Of a stretch of 64,000 nucleotides of DNA, positions 7,933-17,167 are shown piece by piece; positions within the stretch are counted from its first letter, which is position 1; each line of letters opens with the position of its first letter. The stretch is from Solimicrobium silvestre (GTDB taxonomy: Bacteria > Pseudomonadota > Gammaproteobacteria > Burkholderiales > Burkholderiaceae_D): assembly GCF_002976435.1 (NCBI RefSeq), contig NZ_PUGF01000011.1, positions 62,001 through 126,000 on the forward strand, read 5' to 3'. The position numbers were made by a program, and so were the translations under genes. Under the pieces are notes generated by a model. The model was given only the letters and a program-made list of their open reading frames with translations, had not been told where the DNA came from and made no database searches.

Positions 7933-9647
7933 AGCCAGCAGTAAAGCACCACTATTCTCCTTTGTTTTTTCTGCGCTCGACTAATGTATTGCGTAGCACC
8001 GATGAACTGGCGGCGAGTTGGATAGCTGCTGCGCTAGCGCTAGCCTTGCTAATTTTCATTGGCTGGCCGCTGATGACGATGTTGATGATGACGGTGAAGT
8101 CCGCAGACCATCACTATATTGGATTAGCTAACTGGTCGGCGATGGTGGCAGAGCCACGTCTGCGCGATGCAACCTGGAATAGCGTGCTATTGGCCGTAGT
8201 GACCGTTTGCACTGTGCTGCCAATCGCTCTGGCGTTTGCGTTTGCCATTACGCGCACAACGATGGTGTGGCGAAATTTTTTCCGCGTGATTGCCTTGGCA
8301 CCGATGCTGGCTCCATCACTGATGCCGGCGATTTCACTGGTGTACTTATTCGGCAACCAGGGTTTGCTCAAAGGTTGGATGGGCGGTAGTTCTATTTATG
8401 GCTCTATCGGTATTGTGATGGGCGAGATTTTTTACACCTTTCCGCACGCATTATTGATTCTAATTGCTGCACTGAGCATGGCCGATGCTCGTTTGTATGA
8501 AGCTGCCGAATCGTTGGGTGCCAGCAAATTACGCCGTTTCTGGACGATTACTTTACCTAATGCACGGTACGGCATTGTTTCTGCCGGCATGGTGGTTTTT
8601 ACTTTAGTAGTAACGGATTTTGGTGTTCCTAAGGTTATTGGCGGTCAAATTAACGTGCTGGCATTGGAGGCCTATAAGCAAGTAATTGGTCAGCAAAATT
8701 TTAGTAAAGGTGCCGTTGTCGGTGGCATGTTGCTATTGCCTGCTGTGCTTAGCTTTGCGGTGGAACAATGGTTATCGCGCCACAAGTCGGCAAATATGAC
8801 AGGTCGTTCTGTTGTGTATAAACCCAGTAGAAATTGGTTGCGTGATGTGGTTTTGTTTGTGTTATGTGCTGCTGTTTCTATCTTCGTATTGGCTTTGCTC
8901 GGTGTGGCTGGGGCGGCTTCCTTTATTAAATTATGGCCTTATGACATGAGCTTAACCTGGTCTCATTTTGATTTTGACCAACTCGATGGCAGCGGCTGGC
9001 AAGCGTTTCGCAATAGCATGCAGCTGGCTTTCTGGACGACCTTATTTGGAACCAGTTTTATTTTTATAACTGCCTATTTGCTGATCAAAATGCCCGTTCC
9101 CCGCGCCGTGGCTACCACCATTCGTAGTTTGGCCATTTTGCCGATGGCGGTCCCGGGGATGGTGTTAGGCCTTGGTTATATTTTTCTCTTTAATGATCCG
9201 GTCAATCCTTTGCATCGGCTCTACGGAACCATGGCGATATTAGTCATTGCCACCATCGCACATTTTTATACGACGGCACATCTGACCATGGTGACAACGT
9301 TGCGTCAGATTGATGCGGAGATTGAAGCTGTAGCGCGTAGTTTGCGTCGCCCTTGGTGGTTCACGATGGTGCGGGTAACCATACCGATGAGTTTGCCTGC
9401 GTTGCTGGATGTAGCCCGGTATTTGTTTGTCTCCAGCATGACGACAGTCAGCTGCGTAATTTTTTTGTACACGCCGGATACGGTGTTGGCAGGAGTTGCC
9501 GTCTTGAATATGGACGATGCAGGCGATACCGCATCGGCTGCGGCAATGGCGAGTTTGATTGTAGTGAGTTCACTGCTTGTGACGCTGTTGATGAACAGTG
9601 CGGGGCGCTGGCTTAACCGGCACGGACAGGCTTGGCGGCTGACTTAG
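7929..9647 (+). CDS. phnU: 2-aminoethylphosphonate ABC transporter, fused permease
   Basis: The 572-residue integral membrane protein carries two binding-protein-dependent permease domains in tandem, with about 12 membrane segments. Each half holds an EAA-type loop: YEAAESLGASKLRRFWTITLP in the first, and IEAVARSLRRPWWFTMVRVTIP in the second. One polypeptide therefore replaces the PhnU/PhnV pair seen in Salmonella. The first segment starts after an N-terminal tail of about 35 residues. It overlaps the ATPase gene by 4 bases and is followed by an AT-rich 63-base gap before phnW. Confidence 0.9.
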   Translation: MKPAVKHHYSPLFFLRSTNVLRSTDELAASWIAAALALALLIFIGWPLMTMLMMTVKSADHHYIGLANWSAMVAEPRLRDATWNSVLLAVVTVCTVLPIALAFAFAITRTTMVWRNFFRVIALAPMLAPSLMPAISLVYLFGNQGLLKGWMGGSSIYGSIGIVMGEIFYTFPHALLILIAALSMADARLYEAAESLGASKLRRFWTITLPNARYGIVSAGMVVFTLVVTDFGVPKVIGGQINVLALEAYKQVIGQQNFSKGAVVGGMLLLPAVLSFAVEQWLSRHKSANMTGRSVVYKPSRNWLRDVVLFVLCAAVSIFVLALLGVAGAASFIKLWPYDMSLTWSHFDFDQLDGSGWQAFRNSMQLAFWTTLFGTSFIFITAYLLIKMPVPRAVATTIRSLAILPMAVPGMVLGLGYIFLFNDPVNPLHRLYGTMAILVIATIAHFYTTAHLTMVTTLRQIDAEIEAVARSLRRPWWFTMVRVTIPMSLPALLDVARYLFVSSMTTVSCVIFLYTPDTVLAGVAVLNMDDAGDTASAAAMASLIVVSSLLVTLLMNSAGRWLNRHGQAWRLT

Positions 9648-9710
9648 CATTTATAAATAATTTATTGAGCTGTAATTTTTTAAACGACTAACTAAAACTG
9701 AAGAAAAACA

Positions 9711-10820
9711 ATGCGCGATCCTTTACTTTTAACACCAGGCCCATTAACCACATCACTTGCCACCAAAACTGCCATGTTGCATGACTGGGGTTCATGGGAT
9801 AAAGACTTCAATCACTTGACGGCTCAAGTACGCCAAAAATTAGTTGAGTTAATTGATGGACAGGGCACGCATACCTGTGTCCCATTGCAAGGATCAGGCA
9901 CGTTCGCCGTTGAGGCGGCAATCGGTACATTAATGCCGCGTGGCGGCAAATTACTTTGTCTGGTTAATGGTGCTTACGGCAAACGTATTGCACAACTTAC
10001 TGAAGTGATGGGGCGGCGCGTAACAGTCAAGGATTTTGGTGAGTCTAAAGCGGTTGATGCAGAAGCGGTTGCTGTATGTTTGGCGCAGGACGATGAAATT
10101 ACCCATGTCGCCGTGGTGTATTGCGAAACCAGTACCGGCATATTGAATCCGATGGAAGCAATTTCCGCCGCAGTGGCAGCAGCAGGTAAAAAACTGATTA
10201 TTGATGCGATGAGTGCGTTTGGTGCGTTATCGATTTCAACCGCTAAATTGACCTTTGATGCGGTGATTGCGTCTAGTAATAAATGTTTGGAAGGCGTACC
10301 CGGAATGGGCTTTGTATTGGCAAATATCCAGTCGCTGGAACAGGCTAAAGGGAATTCGCATTCTTTATCCCTCGATTTGCATGATCAATGGCAGTACATG
10401 GAGCGCACCGGCCAATGGCGCTATACCCCGCCCACCCATGTATTGGCAGCGTTGGCGTCCGCACTGCATCAGTACGATCAAGAGGGTGGACAAGCGGCCA
10501 GATTGGCACGCTATACCGAAAATTGCCAACAACTGATTTCTGGCATTAACGGACTTGGCCTGCGTTCATTTTTAGCGCCTGAGATTCAAGCGCCGATCAT
10601 CGTGACGGTGCACGCTCCTGTACATCCAAATTGGCAATTTAATGAATTTTACCAATTGACCAAAGACGAAGGTGTTGTGCTTTACCCGGGCAAATTAACG
10701 GATGCAGAAACGTTCCGGGTCGGCTGTATCGGTGCTATAGGCAAAGCCGAAATTGCCATGGCGATTGATGCCATGGCGCGTGCTTTTAAGCAAATGGGAA
10801 TAGAAACGGCTGCGCTTTAA
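9711..10820 (+). CDS. phnW: 2-aminoethylphosphonate-pyruvate transaminase
   Basis: The 369-residue PLP enzyme of fold type I transfers the amino group of AEP to pyruvate, giving phosphonoacetaldehyde and alanine. It starts with the family-typical LLLTPGPLTTS and has the DWGSWDKDF segment. The PLP lysine is K191 in ASSNKCLEGVPGMGFV. The substrate Arg region near the C-terminus (FRVGCIGAIG) is intact. Length matches the family. It sits 49 bases before phnX, the next step of the pathway. Confidence 0.96.
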   Translation: MRDPLLLTPGPLTTSLATKTAMLHDWGSWDKDFNHLTAQVRQKLVELIDGQGTHTCVPLQGSGTFAVEAAIGTLMPRGGKLLCLVNGAYGKRIAQLTEVMGRRVTVKDFGESKAVDAEAVAVCLAQDDEITHVAVVYCETSTGILNPMEAISAAVAAAGKKLIIDAMSAFGALSISTAKLTFDAVIASSNKCLEGVPGMGFVLANIQSLEQAKGNSHSLSLDLHDQWQYMERTGQWRYTPPTHVLAALASALHQYDQEGGQAARLARYTENCQQLISGINGLGLRSFLAPEIQAPIIVTVHAPVHPNWQFNEFYQLTKDEGVVLYPGKLTDAETFRVGCIGAIGKAEIAMAIDAMARAFKQMGIETAAL

Positions 10821-10869
10821 CTCATCGCCTTTTTACTGCAACCTTATTATTTATTTAGCGAGAATTATT

Positions 10870-11718
10870 ATGACCCAACATCATCAGGACTATCGTTACA
10901 CCCGCCATTATCAAGGTCAGGTTCAAGCCGTCATTTTTGACTGGGCTGGCACCTTGGTTGATTTCGGTTCATTTGCTCCAACCCGAATTTTGATCGATGC
11001 CTTTGCCGGCTTCGGCATCACCATTACGCTCAGCGAAGCACGTATTCCGATGGGTTTAGGTAAGTGGGATCACATCAAGGCGTTGGGTCAACAACCAGCT
11101 GTTGCGCAACGTTGGGTAGCACATCACGGTCGCGACATGACGGACAGTGATGTGGATGCTATTTATGCTGCTTTTTTACCTCTGCAAATTGCGCGTGTTG
11201 GAGAGTATTCCGATGTTATTCCCGGTGCGCTGGAGGTATTGGCCGATTTGGCAGAACGCGGTATTCGACGCGGCTCATGTTCTGGATATCCACGCGTTGT
11301 GATGGATAAATTATTGGAACACGCTGCCCAAAAAGGTGTGATTGTCGAACATGCCGTGGCAACGGATGACTTACCGCACGGCGGCCGTCCCGGTCCTTGG
11401 ATGGCGTTGGCGAATGTGATTGCTTTAGGCGCAGGCGATGTCAGTGCCTGCGTTAAAGTGGACGACACAACGCCCGGTATTGAAGAAGGCCTTGCTGCCG
11501 GTATGTGGACGGTTGGTTTAGCCTTGTCAGGTAATGAAGTCGGGTTGACTTTACAAGAACTCAAAACCTTGCCGCCTGCTGAAGTAGAGCGCAAACGCGC
11601 CTTTGCATACCAAAAATTAATGCGCGCAGGTGCGCATTTTGTAATTGATACTATTGCCGATTTGCCCGCCATCCTTGATCTTATCGAAAGCCGCATGGTT
11701 AAGGGGGAGCGTCCATGA
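10870..11718 (+). CDS. phnX: Phosphonoacetaldehyde hydrolase (phosphonatase)
   Basis: This 282-residue HAD-superfamily enzyme cleaves the C-P bond of phosphonoacetaldehyde to acetaldehyde and phosphate. Motif I is FDWAGTLVDFG with nucleophile D24. The Schiff-base lysine in the cap domain is K65 (GLGKWDHIKA). Motif II lies at SCSGYPR, and the acidic metal motif at KVDDTTPGIEEG. The start is supported by the YTRHYQGQVQAVIFDW arrangement usual for PhnX. Its stop overlaps the next gene as ATGA. Confidence 0.96.
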   Translation: MTQHHQDYRYTRHYQGQVQAVIFDWAGTLVDFGSFAPTRILIDAFAGFGITITLSEARIPMGLGKWDHIKALGQQPAVAQRWVAHHGRDMTDSDVDAIYAAFLPLQIARVGEYSDVIPGALEVLADLAERGIRRGSCSGYPRVVMDKLLEHAAQKGVIVEHAVATDDLPHGGRPGPWMALANVIALGAGDVSACVKVDDTTPGIEEGLAAGMWTVGLALSGNEVGLTLQELKTLPPAEVERKRAFAYQKLMRAGAHFVIDTIADLPAILDLIESRMVKGERP

Positions 11719-12839
11719 GTGTTGTATCGGCGCATCGAGTAGCAATTATTGGTTCCGGTATTGTTGGTCTGGCACACGCGTGGGCGGCAAGTTTGCGCGG
11801 TGATGCTGTCACTGTTTATGAGCGCGATACTCAGGCAGTTGGTGCCTCGGTGCGTAATTTTGGCTTGGGTTTGGTTTTGGGGCAGCCACAAGGCGAGTTG
11901 TACGATATGGCATTGCGTAGTCGTGCCATGTGGCTGGAATTTTTTCGCGATACCGATTGCTGGCACAAGGCACAAGGTAGTTTAACCGTGGCGAGAACAC
12001 CGGCTGAGTTGGCTGTCATTGAAGCGTTTCAGCAGGAATGTGGTGCAGCTTACGGCACTAAATTAATGAACGCCGCAGAGGTAGCTACGCATCACGCAAC
12101 GGGTTTGGGAGGTTTATATAGTGGCACTGAAATCGCTCTCGAATCACGTTATGCAATGGGCATATTAGCGAAGTGGTTAGCTGTTCGTCATGGCGTTAAG
12201 TTTGAATACGGTGTGCAGGTTAATGCGATTGAGCTGCCTAAACTGCATTCAAGCACCGGCATCCACTACGCAGATCAGGTGGTGATCTGTTCCGGGCACG
12301 ATTTTCAAACGCTTTATCCGCAGCACTATGCCAACCTTGGCGCAGGTGTTGGAATTAAGCGTTGTGCTTTGCAGATGTTGCGAGTTGCTAATCCCGGCAT
12401 ACAACTGGCTCCGGCTTTGATGACGGGCTTATCTACGTTACGTTATGAGGCATATACCGAATGCAAAGCACTGGCTGAACCATTGGCTGCTTTACGGGCC
12501 GAGGTAGAGAGAACCGCGCCAGCGTTACTGGAGCATGATATTCATTTGATCGTTCAGCAAGTCGGTGCCAGAGGAGATTTGCTGATTGGTGATTCACACG
12601 TGCATAGTGAAACAGTTAGCCCGTTTAGCCGGACCGATATTGATGCTCTTATCCTTGGATTGGCAGAAAATTTGCTTGGTCGCTCTTTGTCTGTTTTAGA
12701 ACATTGGCAAGGTGTGTATGCTAGCGGGCCAAATGCTTATGAATTGATAACGCCGGCAGAACATGTTTTAGGCGTTGTTATTACTGGTGGAACCGGTATG
12801 AGCATTTCGTTTGCCCTGGCTCAAAAAAATCTTACTTAA
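11715..12839 (+). CDS. FAD-dependent oxidoreductase of the AEP operon (TIGR03364 type)
   Basis: The 374-residue DAO-fold flavoprotein has the dinucleotide motif GSGIVGLAHAWAASLRG near residue 12 and ERD at the end of beta2. The C-terminal FAD-contact region reads GVVITGGTGMSISFALA. The family is found almost only in phosphonate operons. Characterised relatives oxidise AEP or N-methyl-AEP to phosphonoacetaldehyde, which would feed PhnX. Which amine is preferred cannot be read from the sequence. The gene is translationally coupled to phnX by a 4-base overlap, and the regulator gene follows after 18 bases. Confidence 0.87.
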   Translation: MSVVSAHRVAIIGSGIVGLAHAWAASLRGDAVTVYERDTQAVGASVRNFGLGLVLGQPQGELYDMALRSRAMWLEFFRDTDCWHKAQGSLTVARTPAELAVIEAFQQECGAAYGTKLMNAAEVATHHATGLGGLYSGTEIALESRYAMGILAKWLAVRHGVKFEYGVQVNAIELPKLHSSTGIHYADQVVICSGHDFQTLYPQHYANLGAGVGIKRCALQMLRVANPGIQLAPALMTGLSTLRYEAYTECKALAEPLAALRAEVERTAPALLEHDIHLIVQQVGARGDLLIGDSHVHSETVSPFSRTDIDALILGLAENLLGRSLSVLEHWQGVYASGPNAYELITPAEHVLGVVITGGTGMSISFALAQKNLT

Positions 12840-12857
12840 CGTTTTATTTAACCAATT

Positions 12858-13610
12858 ATGACTAACAAAAAAATCGACCGTAGTGCAGGCAATAGTATTT
12901 GGCGTCAAATTGAAGATGCATTAAGTGCCGATATTCTTTCCGGCAGCCTAACGCATCGCTTACCCAACGAGGCAACGTTGGCGGAGCGATTTAATGTCAA
13001 CCGGCATACGGTGCGACAAGCTGTTAAAGCCCTGGTAGAGCGCGGCATGGTGGATGTGGTGCATGGCAGCGGCACTTTTGTGCGAGATAACATTATCGAT
13101 TATCAACTTGGTCGCCGCACTCGTTTGGCGCATAGCCTCGCCAAGAGCGATCGGGTTGGAAAAAGTCAGGTGTTTAATTGGGCCGTCATTAAGGGGGGCG
13201 AAGGTAGCGAAAATGTGGAGATAGCGGAAGTATTAACGCTGCTGGATTTACCCTTTGACGCCAGCGTACTTGCAGTGGAGTCGCTTGATATCGTCGATGG
13301 CAATGTGATCAGCGTTTGTAAGCAGTATTTCCCCTTGCCGCGCTTTGCTGGGTTGGGTGAGATTTATACAAAAACCGGCATCACGCATTTAGCTTTATCT
13401 CAGTTTGGGGTGCATAGTTTTCAGCGTCGTATGAGCCGGGTTTCTGCCAGGTTGCCCGACAGGGAAGTCGCGCAACAATTAGCGCAGCCCAGCACATTTC
13501 CTATCCTGTATGTTGAAACGGTCTACGTTGATGAAAATCAGCAGGCGATTGAATACGGTATTTCGCAATTCAATAGTGCAGCAATACAAATTGTGATCGA
13601 GCCGGATTAA
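12858..13610 (+). CDS. GntR-family phosphonate regulator (UTRA domain)
   Basis: The 250-residue protein has an N-terminal winged helix (about 12-78, with LPNEATLAERFNVNRHTVRQAVKALVERGMV and a wing HGSGTFV) and a C-terminal UTRA ligand-binding domain (about 95-245). This is the PhnF/PhnR architecture. Such regulators repress phosphonate genes and release DNA on binding a pathway ligand. The likely target is the palindrome at 4958-4977. It is the last gene of the catabolic operon, so autoregulation is expected. Ligand and symbol are left open because PhnF and PhnR are not separable by eye. Confidence 0.87.
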   Translation: MTNKKIDRSAGNSIWRQIEDALSADILSGSLTHRLPNEATLAERFNVNRHTVRQAVKALVERGMVDVVHGSGTFVRDNIIDYQLGRRTRLAHSLAKSDRVGKSQVFNWAVIKGGEGSENVEIAEVLTLLDLPFDASVLAVESLDIVDGNVISVCKQYFPLPRFAGLGEIYTKTGITHLALSQFGVHSFQRRMSRVSARLPDREVAQQLAQPSTFPILYVETVYVDENQQAIEYGISQFNSAAIQIVIEPD

Positions 13611-13904
13611 TGGAGCGATCAATCATCCAAGGGCGCTTGCTGAATCTCGTTTTCAGCAAACCCTGCCATAGGGAAAAAGGGGAGGTGCTCATTGCACATC
13701 TTCTCCTCTAAATAATCCCAACGTAAGTCTGATTGTAAATACGAATCTGCAGCCAATCTGTTTATCCAGATGGCCGCTAGGGAGGGCTTTTTTTAAAATT
13801 TTGCTTTCAATGTGAAATTTGGAAGAAAGAGCAGTAGTAGTTGGACGTTGCAAGTAATTCAAAAAATTAAATTAATTTAAATTAAACCAAATCAGGGAAG
13901 TATT
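13611..13904. other. Intergenic region before the porin
   Basis: No gene is seen. A weak hairpin (GTGC-TCATT-GCAC near 13687-13699) and a GCC...GGC hairpin followed by seven T near 13775-13795 could end transcription of the phn operon. An AT-rich tract precedes the porin, whose ribosome binding site is AGGGAAG. Confidence 0.35.
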
Positions 13905-15038
13905 ATGAAAAAAAATGTTTTATTCACGTTAATCGCCATGCTGGCAGCCAGCAGTGCTTTTGCTCAACAGTCACCGGTTACTGTCTATGGTTTGATCGAT
14001 GCGGCTTTCCGCAGCGGTAATAACTATGAAACTGGCGTAGGCAATGCGGTTGGTACGCAAACCGGTTTAAATCAAGGTGCTTTGCACGGCTCACGCCTTG
14101 GTTTTAAAGGCGATGAAGACTTGGGCGGCGGAACTTCGGTCGTATTCGACGTGGAAATGGGTCTGGTCATTTATAACGGTACCAGCGATCAACAAGGTCA
14201 ATTGTTTGGTCGCCAAGCCTACGTTGGCTTGAAAAACAAAGAGTGGGGTGAGTTGTATGCCGGCCGTCAAAACGGCTTGGCCTTTGATATTTACAAAAAT
14301 TACGATCCGATAGGCGTAGGCAACTCAAATGAAGACTCATGGGAAGATACCCTGTGGGGCTTGCGTTTTGATAATACGCTCAAATACAAAAACAGCTGGG
14401 GTCCGGTTAAGGCAGAAGTTCAATACACGGCTGGCGGTGCAGCTGGTTCAACAACAATCGGCACAACAGACGCGCTGGCATTGACCTACGCTACAGGTCC
14501 ATTTAGTGCGTCCGTTCTTGATCAACATTCAACGGATGCTAATTCTAAAGTGCTCAATGTTGTTGGTTTTGGCAGCTCCTTTGTCGTTGGCCCAACTACC
14601 TTGCTGTTGGATTACTTCACAGCCAAACGTGACGCTGGTTTCGCAAAAGCAGCAAGCTTAAGTGGTGGGTCATTGGCCAACACCAGCCTGATGGGTAATG
14701 CGGGAAATACCTTACAACGCACCGACAGCGTATGGACAGCCGGTTTGATGTTTAAGCCTACTCCGGTAATGGTTTATACCGTTGGTTACATGACAGATAA
14801 CGTCACGAATGATTCCTCAACTGGCAATAGCGGCAAGGTCTCAACGGGCTATGGTTTAGTTGAATACTACGTGACTAAACGTACCGAATTTTATGGCATG
14901 GTTGATTACACTAAAGTCAGTGGCGGTGAAATTGATAACGGCACGCAAACCAATACAGTATTGCAATTCTCTGATATCGCCCTCGGTGGTAATACTAGTC
15001 GTACCGGTTTTACGGTCGGTATCTGTACGAAGTTTTAA
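13905..15038 (+). CDS. Outer-membrane porin, Burkholderia type (Gram-negative porin family 4)
   Basis: The 377-residue protein has a signal peptide MKKNVLFTLIAMLAASSAFA followed by QSPVTVYGLIDAAFR, the first strand of 16-stranded trimeric porins. Typical features are GSRLGFKGDEDLGGG, LFGRQAYVGLKN and GELYAGRQ, with an L3-like loop region around residues 110-130. The C-terminus ends in Phe (VGICTKF), the signal recognised by the BAM complex. It stands alone with its own upstream region. Being next to the AEP cluster it may admit phosphonates, but porins of this family are mostly general. Confidence 0.9.
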   Translation: MKKNVLFTLIAMLAASSAFAQQSPVTVYGLIDAAFRSGNNYETGVGNAVGTQTGLNQGALHGSRLGFKGDEDLGGGTSVVFDVEMGLVIYNGTSDQQGQLFGRQAYVGLKNKEWGELYAGRQNGLAFDIYKNYDPIGVGNSNEDSWEDTLWGLRFDNTLKYKNSWGPVKAEVQYTAGGAAGSTTIGTTDALALTYATGPFSASVLDQHSTDANSKVLNVVGFGSSFVVGPTTLLLDYFTAKRDAGFAKAASLSGGSLANTSLMGNAGNTLQRTDSVWTAGLMFKPTPVMVYTVGYMTDNVTNDSSTGNSGKVSTGYGLVEYYVTKRTEFYGMVDYTKVSGGEIDNGTQTNTVLQFSDIALGGNTSRTGFTVGICTKF

Positions 15039-15143
15039 TGATGGCGATTGCTAAATAGGGGCGAGTAAATTTTATAAAATTCGCTAAATTTATCATTGGC
15101 GTTAATTTACTTTTTCCTGTTTATTTTGCTCATCATTCTCTGT

Positions 15144-15177
15144 GCACTTTCAACGACGGATTCGTCGTTGAAAGTGC
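15144..15177. terminator. Strong hairpin after the porin
   Basis: GCACTTTCAACGACG and CGTCGTTGAAAGTGC are perfect 15-bp arms around the loop GATT. It lies about 105 bases after the porin stop and 47 bases from the end of the convergent DUF3147 gene. No T run follows directly (six T only at 15187-15192), so it may act as a bidirectional terminator or as an mRNA 3'-end stabiliser. Confidence 0.6.
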
Positions 15178-15223
15178 TATGGCGTGATTTTTTGAGTGTT
15201 TGTAGAGTGAACCGATGTTGACA

Positions 15224-15574
15224 CTAAAGTAGCTCAATGCCGAAACGTCGCAAGATAAATGCAAACGCAATAAAGCAAAGACCGGAAAGCAGAATGCACA
15301 CCAATAGCGTTGACCAAAATCCGATTTTTGGCAATAACCATGGGAAGACTAAAAACATGGGAAGTGTGGGTACGACATACCAGAATGTGTACCAGGCATG
15401 ATTCGCTATTTTTTCGGTAGATTGACGTTCGAAGTGCAACCAGATCAAAGTCAGGATCGTCACCAGCGGTAACGCCGCAAGCAGCCCACCTAGGCGATCA
15501 CTGCGTTTTGCTACTTCTGACACCAGCATGACGACACCTGCTGTGACAAAATATTTTGTAAAAATCCAAAGCAT
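15224..15574 (-). CDS. DUF3147 family small membrane protein
   Basis: The 116-residue protein is almost entirely hydrophobic with about four membrane helices. It has the family signature VSEVAKRSDRLGGLLAALPLVT near residues 19-40 and a polar HFERQ segment. No function is established for the family. The GGGAAC sequence about 8 bases upstream of the ATG can serve as ribosome binding site. It is convergent with the porin and isolated from other genes. Confidence 0.8.
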   Translation of the reverse strand: MLWIFTKYFVTAGVVMLVSEVAKRSDRLGGLLAALPLVTILTLIWLHFERQSTEKIANHAWYTFWYVVPTLPMFLVFPWLLPKIGFWSTLLVCILLSGLCFIAFAFILRRFGIELL

Positions 15575-15856
15575 TTATTAGTTCCCTTTTTTAAATTTTA
15601 TTTCAATTTTTATTGCAGGATTGTTCGTGCTACTTCCCATTGCAGCTCGCTTCGGTAATTTACATAGGGCTGTGCAGCAACCTATTTGCGCTGGATATTT
15701 TACCGTGATCAGCTTTTAAATGACTGTTGTAAATTCGGTTGAAGTCATTGACAAAAACATTGCTAATAGTCAATATAAATGTTGTTGTTTAATTCAAATT
15801 CGAATTTAAATTCGAGCTCAAATCGAATTCATTTACTACAAGGTCGTGGAAAAAAT

Positions 15857-17041
15857 ATGCAAATTAAGCTGATTAAAGAAGATCAAAAGGGGACTTCATT
15901 TACACCGGCACAGATGAGCGCCCGGCATCCATGGCGCGTTTTGTCATCCATGTTGTTGCTGTGCGCGTGCATTAGCGCGCCACTAACATACGCGCATCCG
16001 TTGACCGCGCAAGAAAATGCACAGTGGTTTAAATTGCCGACGGAAGTTTATAAGGGCAAGCAAGACGACATCTTTTTTATTGATCCACAAACCGGATTTT
16101 ACGGAAACGGCGCGGGTAAAATTTTTAAAACAACCGACGGTGGGCAACACTGGGCGTTGGTGTTGAACAAGCCCGGCACTTATGTTCGCGCCCTCGGTTT
16201 TGTTGATGCGCAACTGGGATTTGCAGGCAATATCGGTACCGAATATTTTCCCGGAGTGACGGATACGACACCGTTGTACCGGACTGTTGATGGCGGGGCG
16301 AATTGGGCGCCGGTTACCGGAATGAGTGGGCCTGAAGTCAAAGGTCTGTGCGCAATCGACATTCTCAAAACTAGCTTTATTAATGCGGGCGTTCTGGAAC
16401 ATCGCACGATGGTTCACGCTGGCGGCCGCGTCGGCGGACCGGCTTACCTGATGCGCTCGCTTGATGGAGGCAGCACCTGGAAGAGCATCGATATGAATGC
16501 GCATCTGGCGTCGATCACCGATGTGAAATTTTTCGACGAGATGAACGGCATGGTCGTCGGCGGCGACGATGCCGACATCGAGCGCTCGCATGCTGTCGTG
16601 GTCAGTACTCGCGACGGCGGCGAAACATGGCAACGTGCTTTTACATCTTCGCGCATGTTTGAGTTGGCGTGGAAGGTTGCGTTCCCAAGCCGTAATGTCG
16701 GCTATGTGACAGTCCAGGACTACAATCCCGACAAAACTGTGACTCAGCGCGTGGTCGGCAAGTCGGTTGATGGTGGTAAAAGCTGGCAAGAAATTCCGCT
16801 GGCTGATGATTTCGCTGTCAACGAGTTCGGAGTTGGCTTCGCCGATGAATTGACCGGCTGGGTAGGCACTTCGACGAGTGGTTTTGCAACCACCGACGGT
16901 GGGAAAAGCTGGCAGCGTGTGAACATGGGGCGAGCTATCAACAAGATTCGCATTGTGCCCGATGGTGAGCATTATGTCGGTTATGCGATCGGTGTGGAGG
17001 TGTTCAAATTTGGCACGCCGCCTGAAGGTACGCATCCTTAA
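15857..17041 (+). CDS. Secreted YCF48/BNR-repeat beta-propeller protein
   Basis: The frame can open at 15779, but its first 26 codons are low-complexity Asn/Ser, so I chose the ATG at 15857 (394 residues). A signal sequence lies at about 25-47 and probably ends after TYA. The rest consists of repeated blades with Asp-box motifs: TTDGGQHW, TVDGGANW, SLDGGSTW, TRDGGETW, SVDGGKSW and TTDGGKSW. This gives a six- to seven-bladed propeller like the photosystem II assembly factor YCF48. Non-photosynthetic homologues are exported proteins of unknown role. It has no obvious operon partner, and the GST gene follows after 126 bases with its own ribosome binding site. Confidence 0.8.
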   Translation: MQIKLIKEDQKGTSFTPAQMSARHPWRVLSSMLLLCACISAPLTYAHPLTAQENAQWFKLPTEVYKGKQDDIFFIDPQTGFYGNGAGKIFKTTDGGQHWALVLNKPGTYVRALGFVDAQLGFAGNIGTEYFPGVTDTTPLYRTVDGGANWAPVTGMSGPEVKGLCAIDILKTSFINAGVLEHRTMVHAGGRVGGPAYLMRSLDGGSTWKSIDMNAHLASITDVKFFDEMNGMVVGGDDADIERSHAVVVSTRDGGETWQRAFTSSRMFELAWKVAFPSRNVGYVTVQDYNPDKTVTQRVVGKSVDGGKSWQEIPLADDFAVNEFGVGFADELTGWVGTSTSGFATTDGGKSWQRVNMGRAINKIRIVPDGEHYVGYAIGVEVFKFGTPPEGTHP

Positions 17042-17167
17042 ATCACTGAGTTTTGCGGAGCGGCGCACCTTGGTTTGTATGCTTTGTAGTTAATAATTTT
17101 TCGATTAAATTTTTACAAATTTAGGACTTAAAACTTAGTTCGTAACGACTACAAAAGGAGAATCAAG

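Noticed and set aside
11163-11975. 270-codon open frame on the minus strand
   Set aside because: It is opposite phnX and the FAD oxidoreductase gene, both with intact motifs. It has no ribosome binding site or recognisable domain.
15983-17068. 361-codon open frame on the minus strand
   Set aside because: It lies wholly opposite the YCF48-repeat gene. Its translation is rich in His, Arg and Cys with no domain, whereas the plus strand has clear repeated motifs and a signal peptide.
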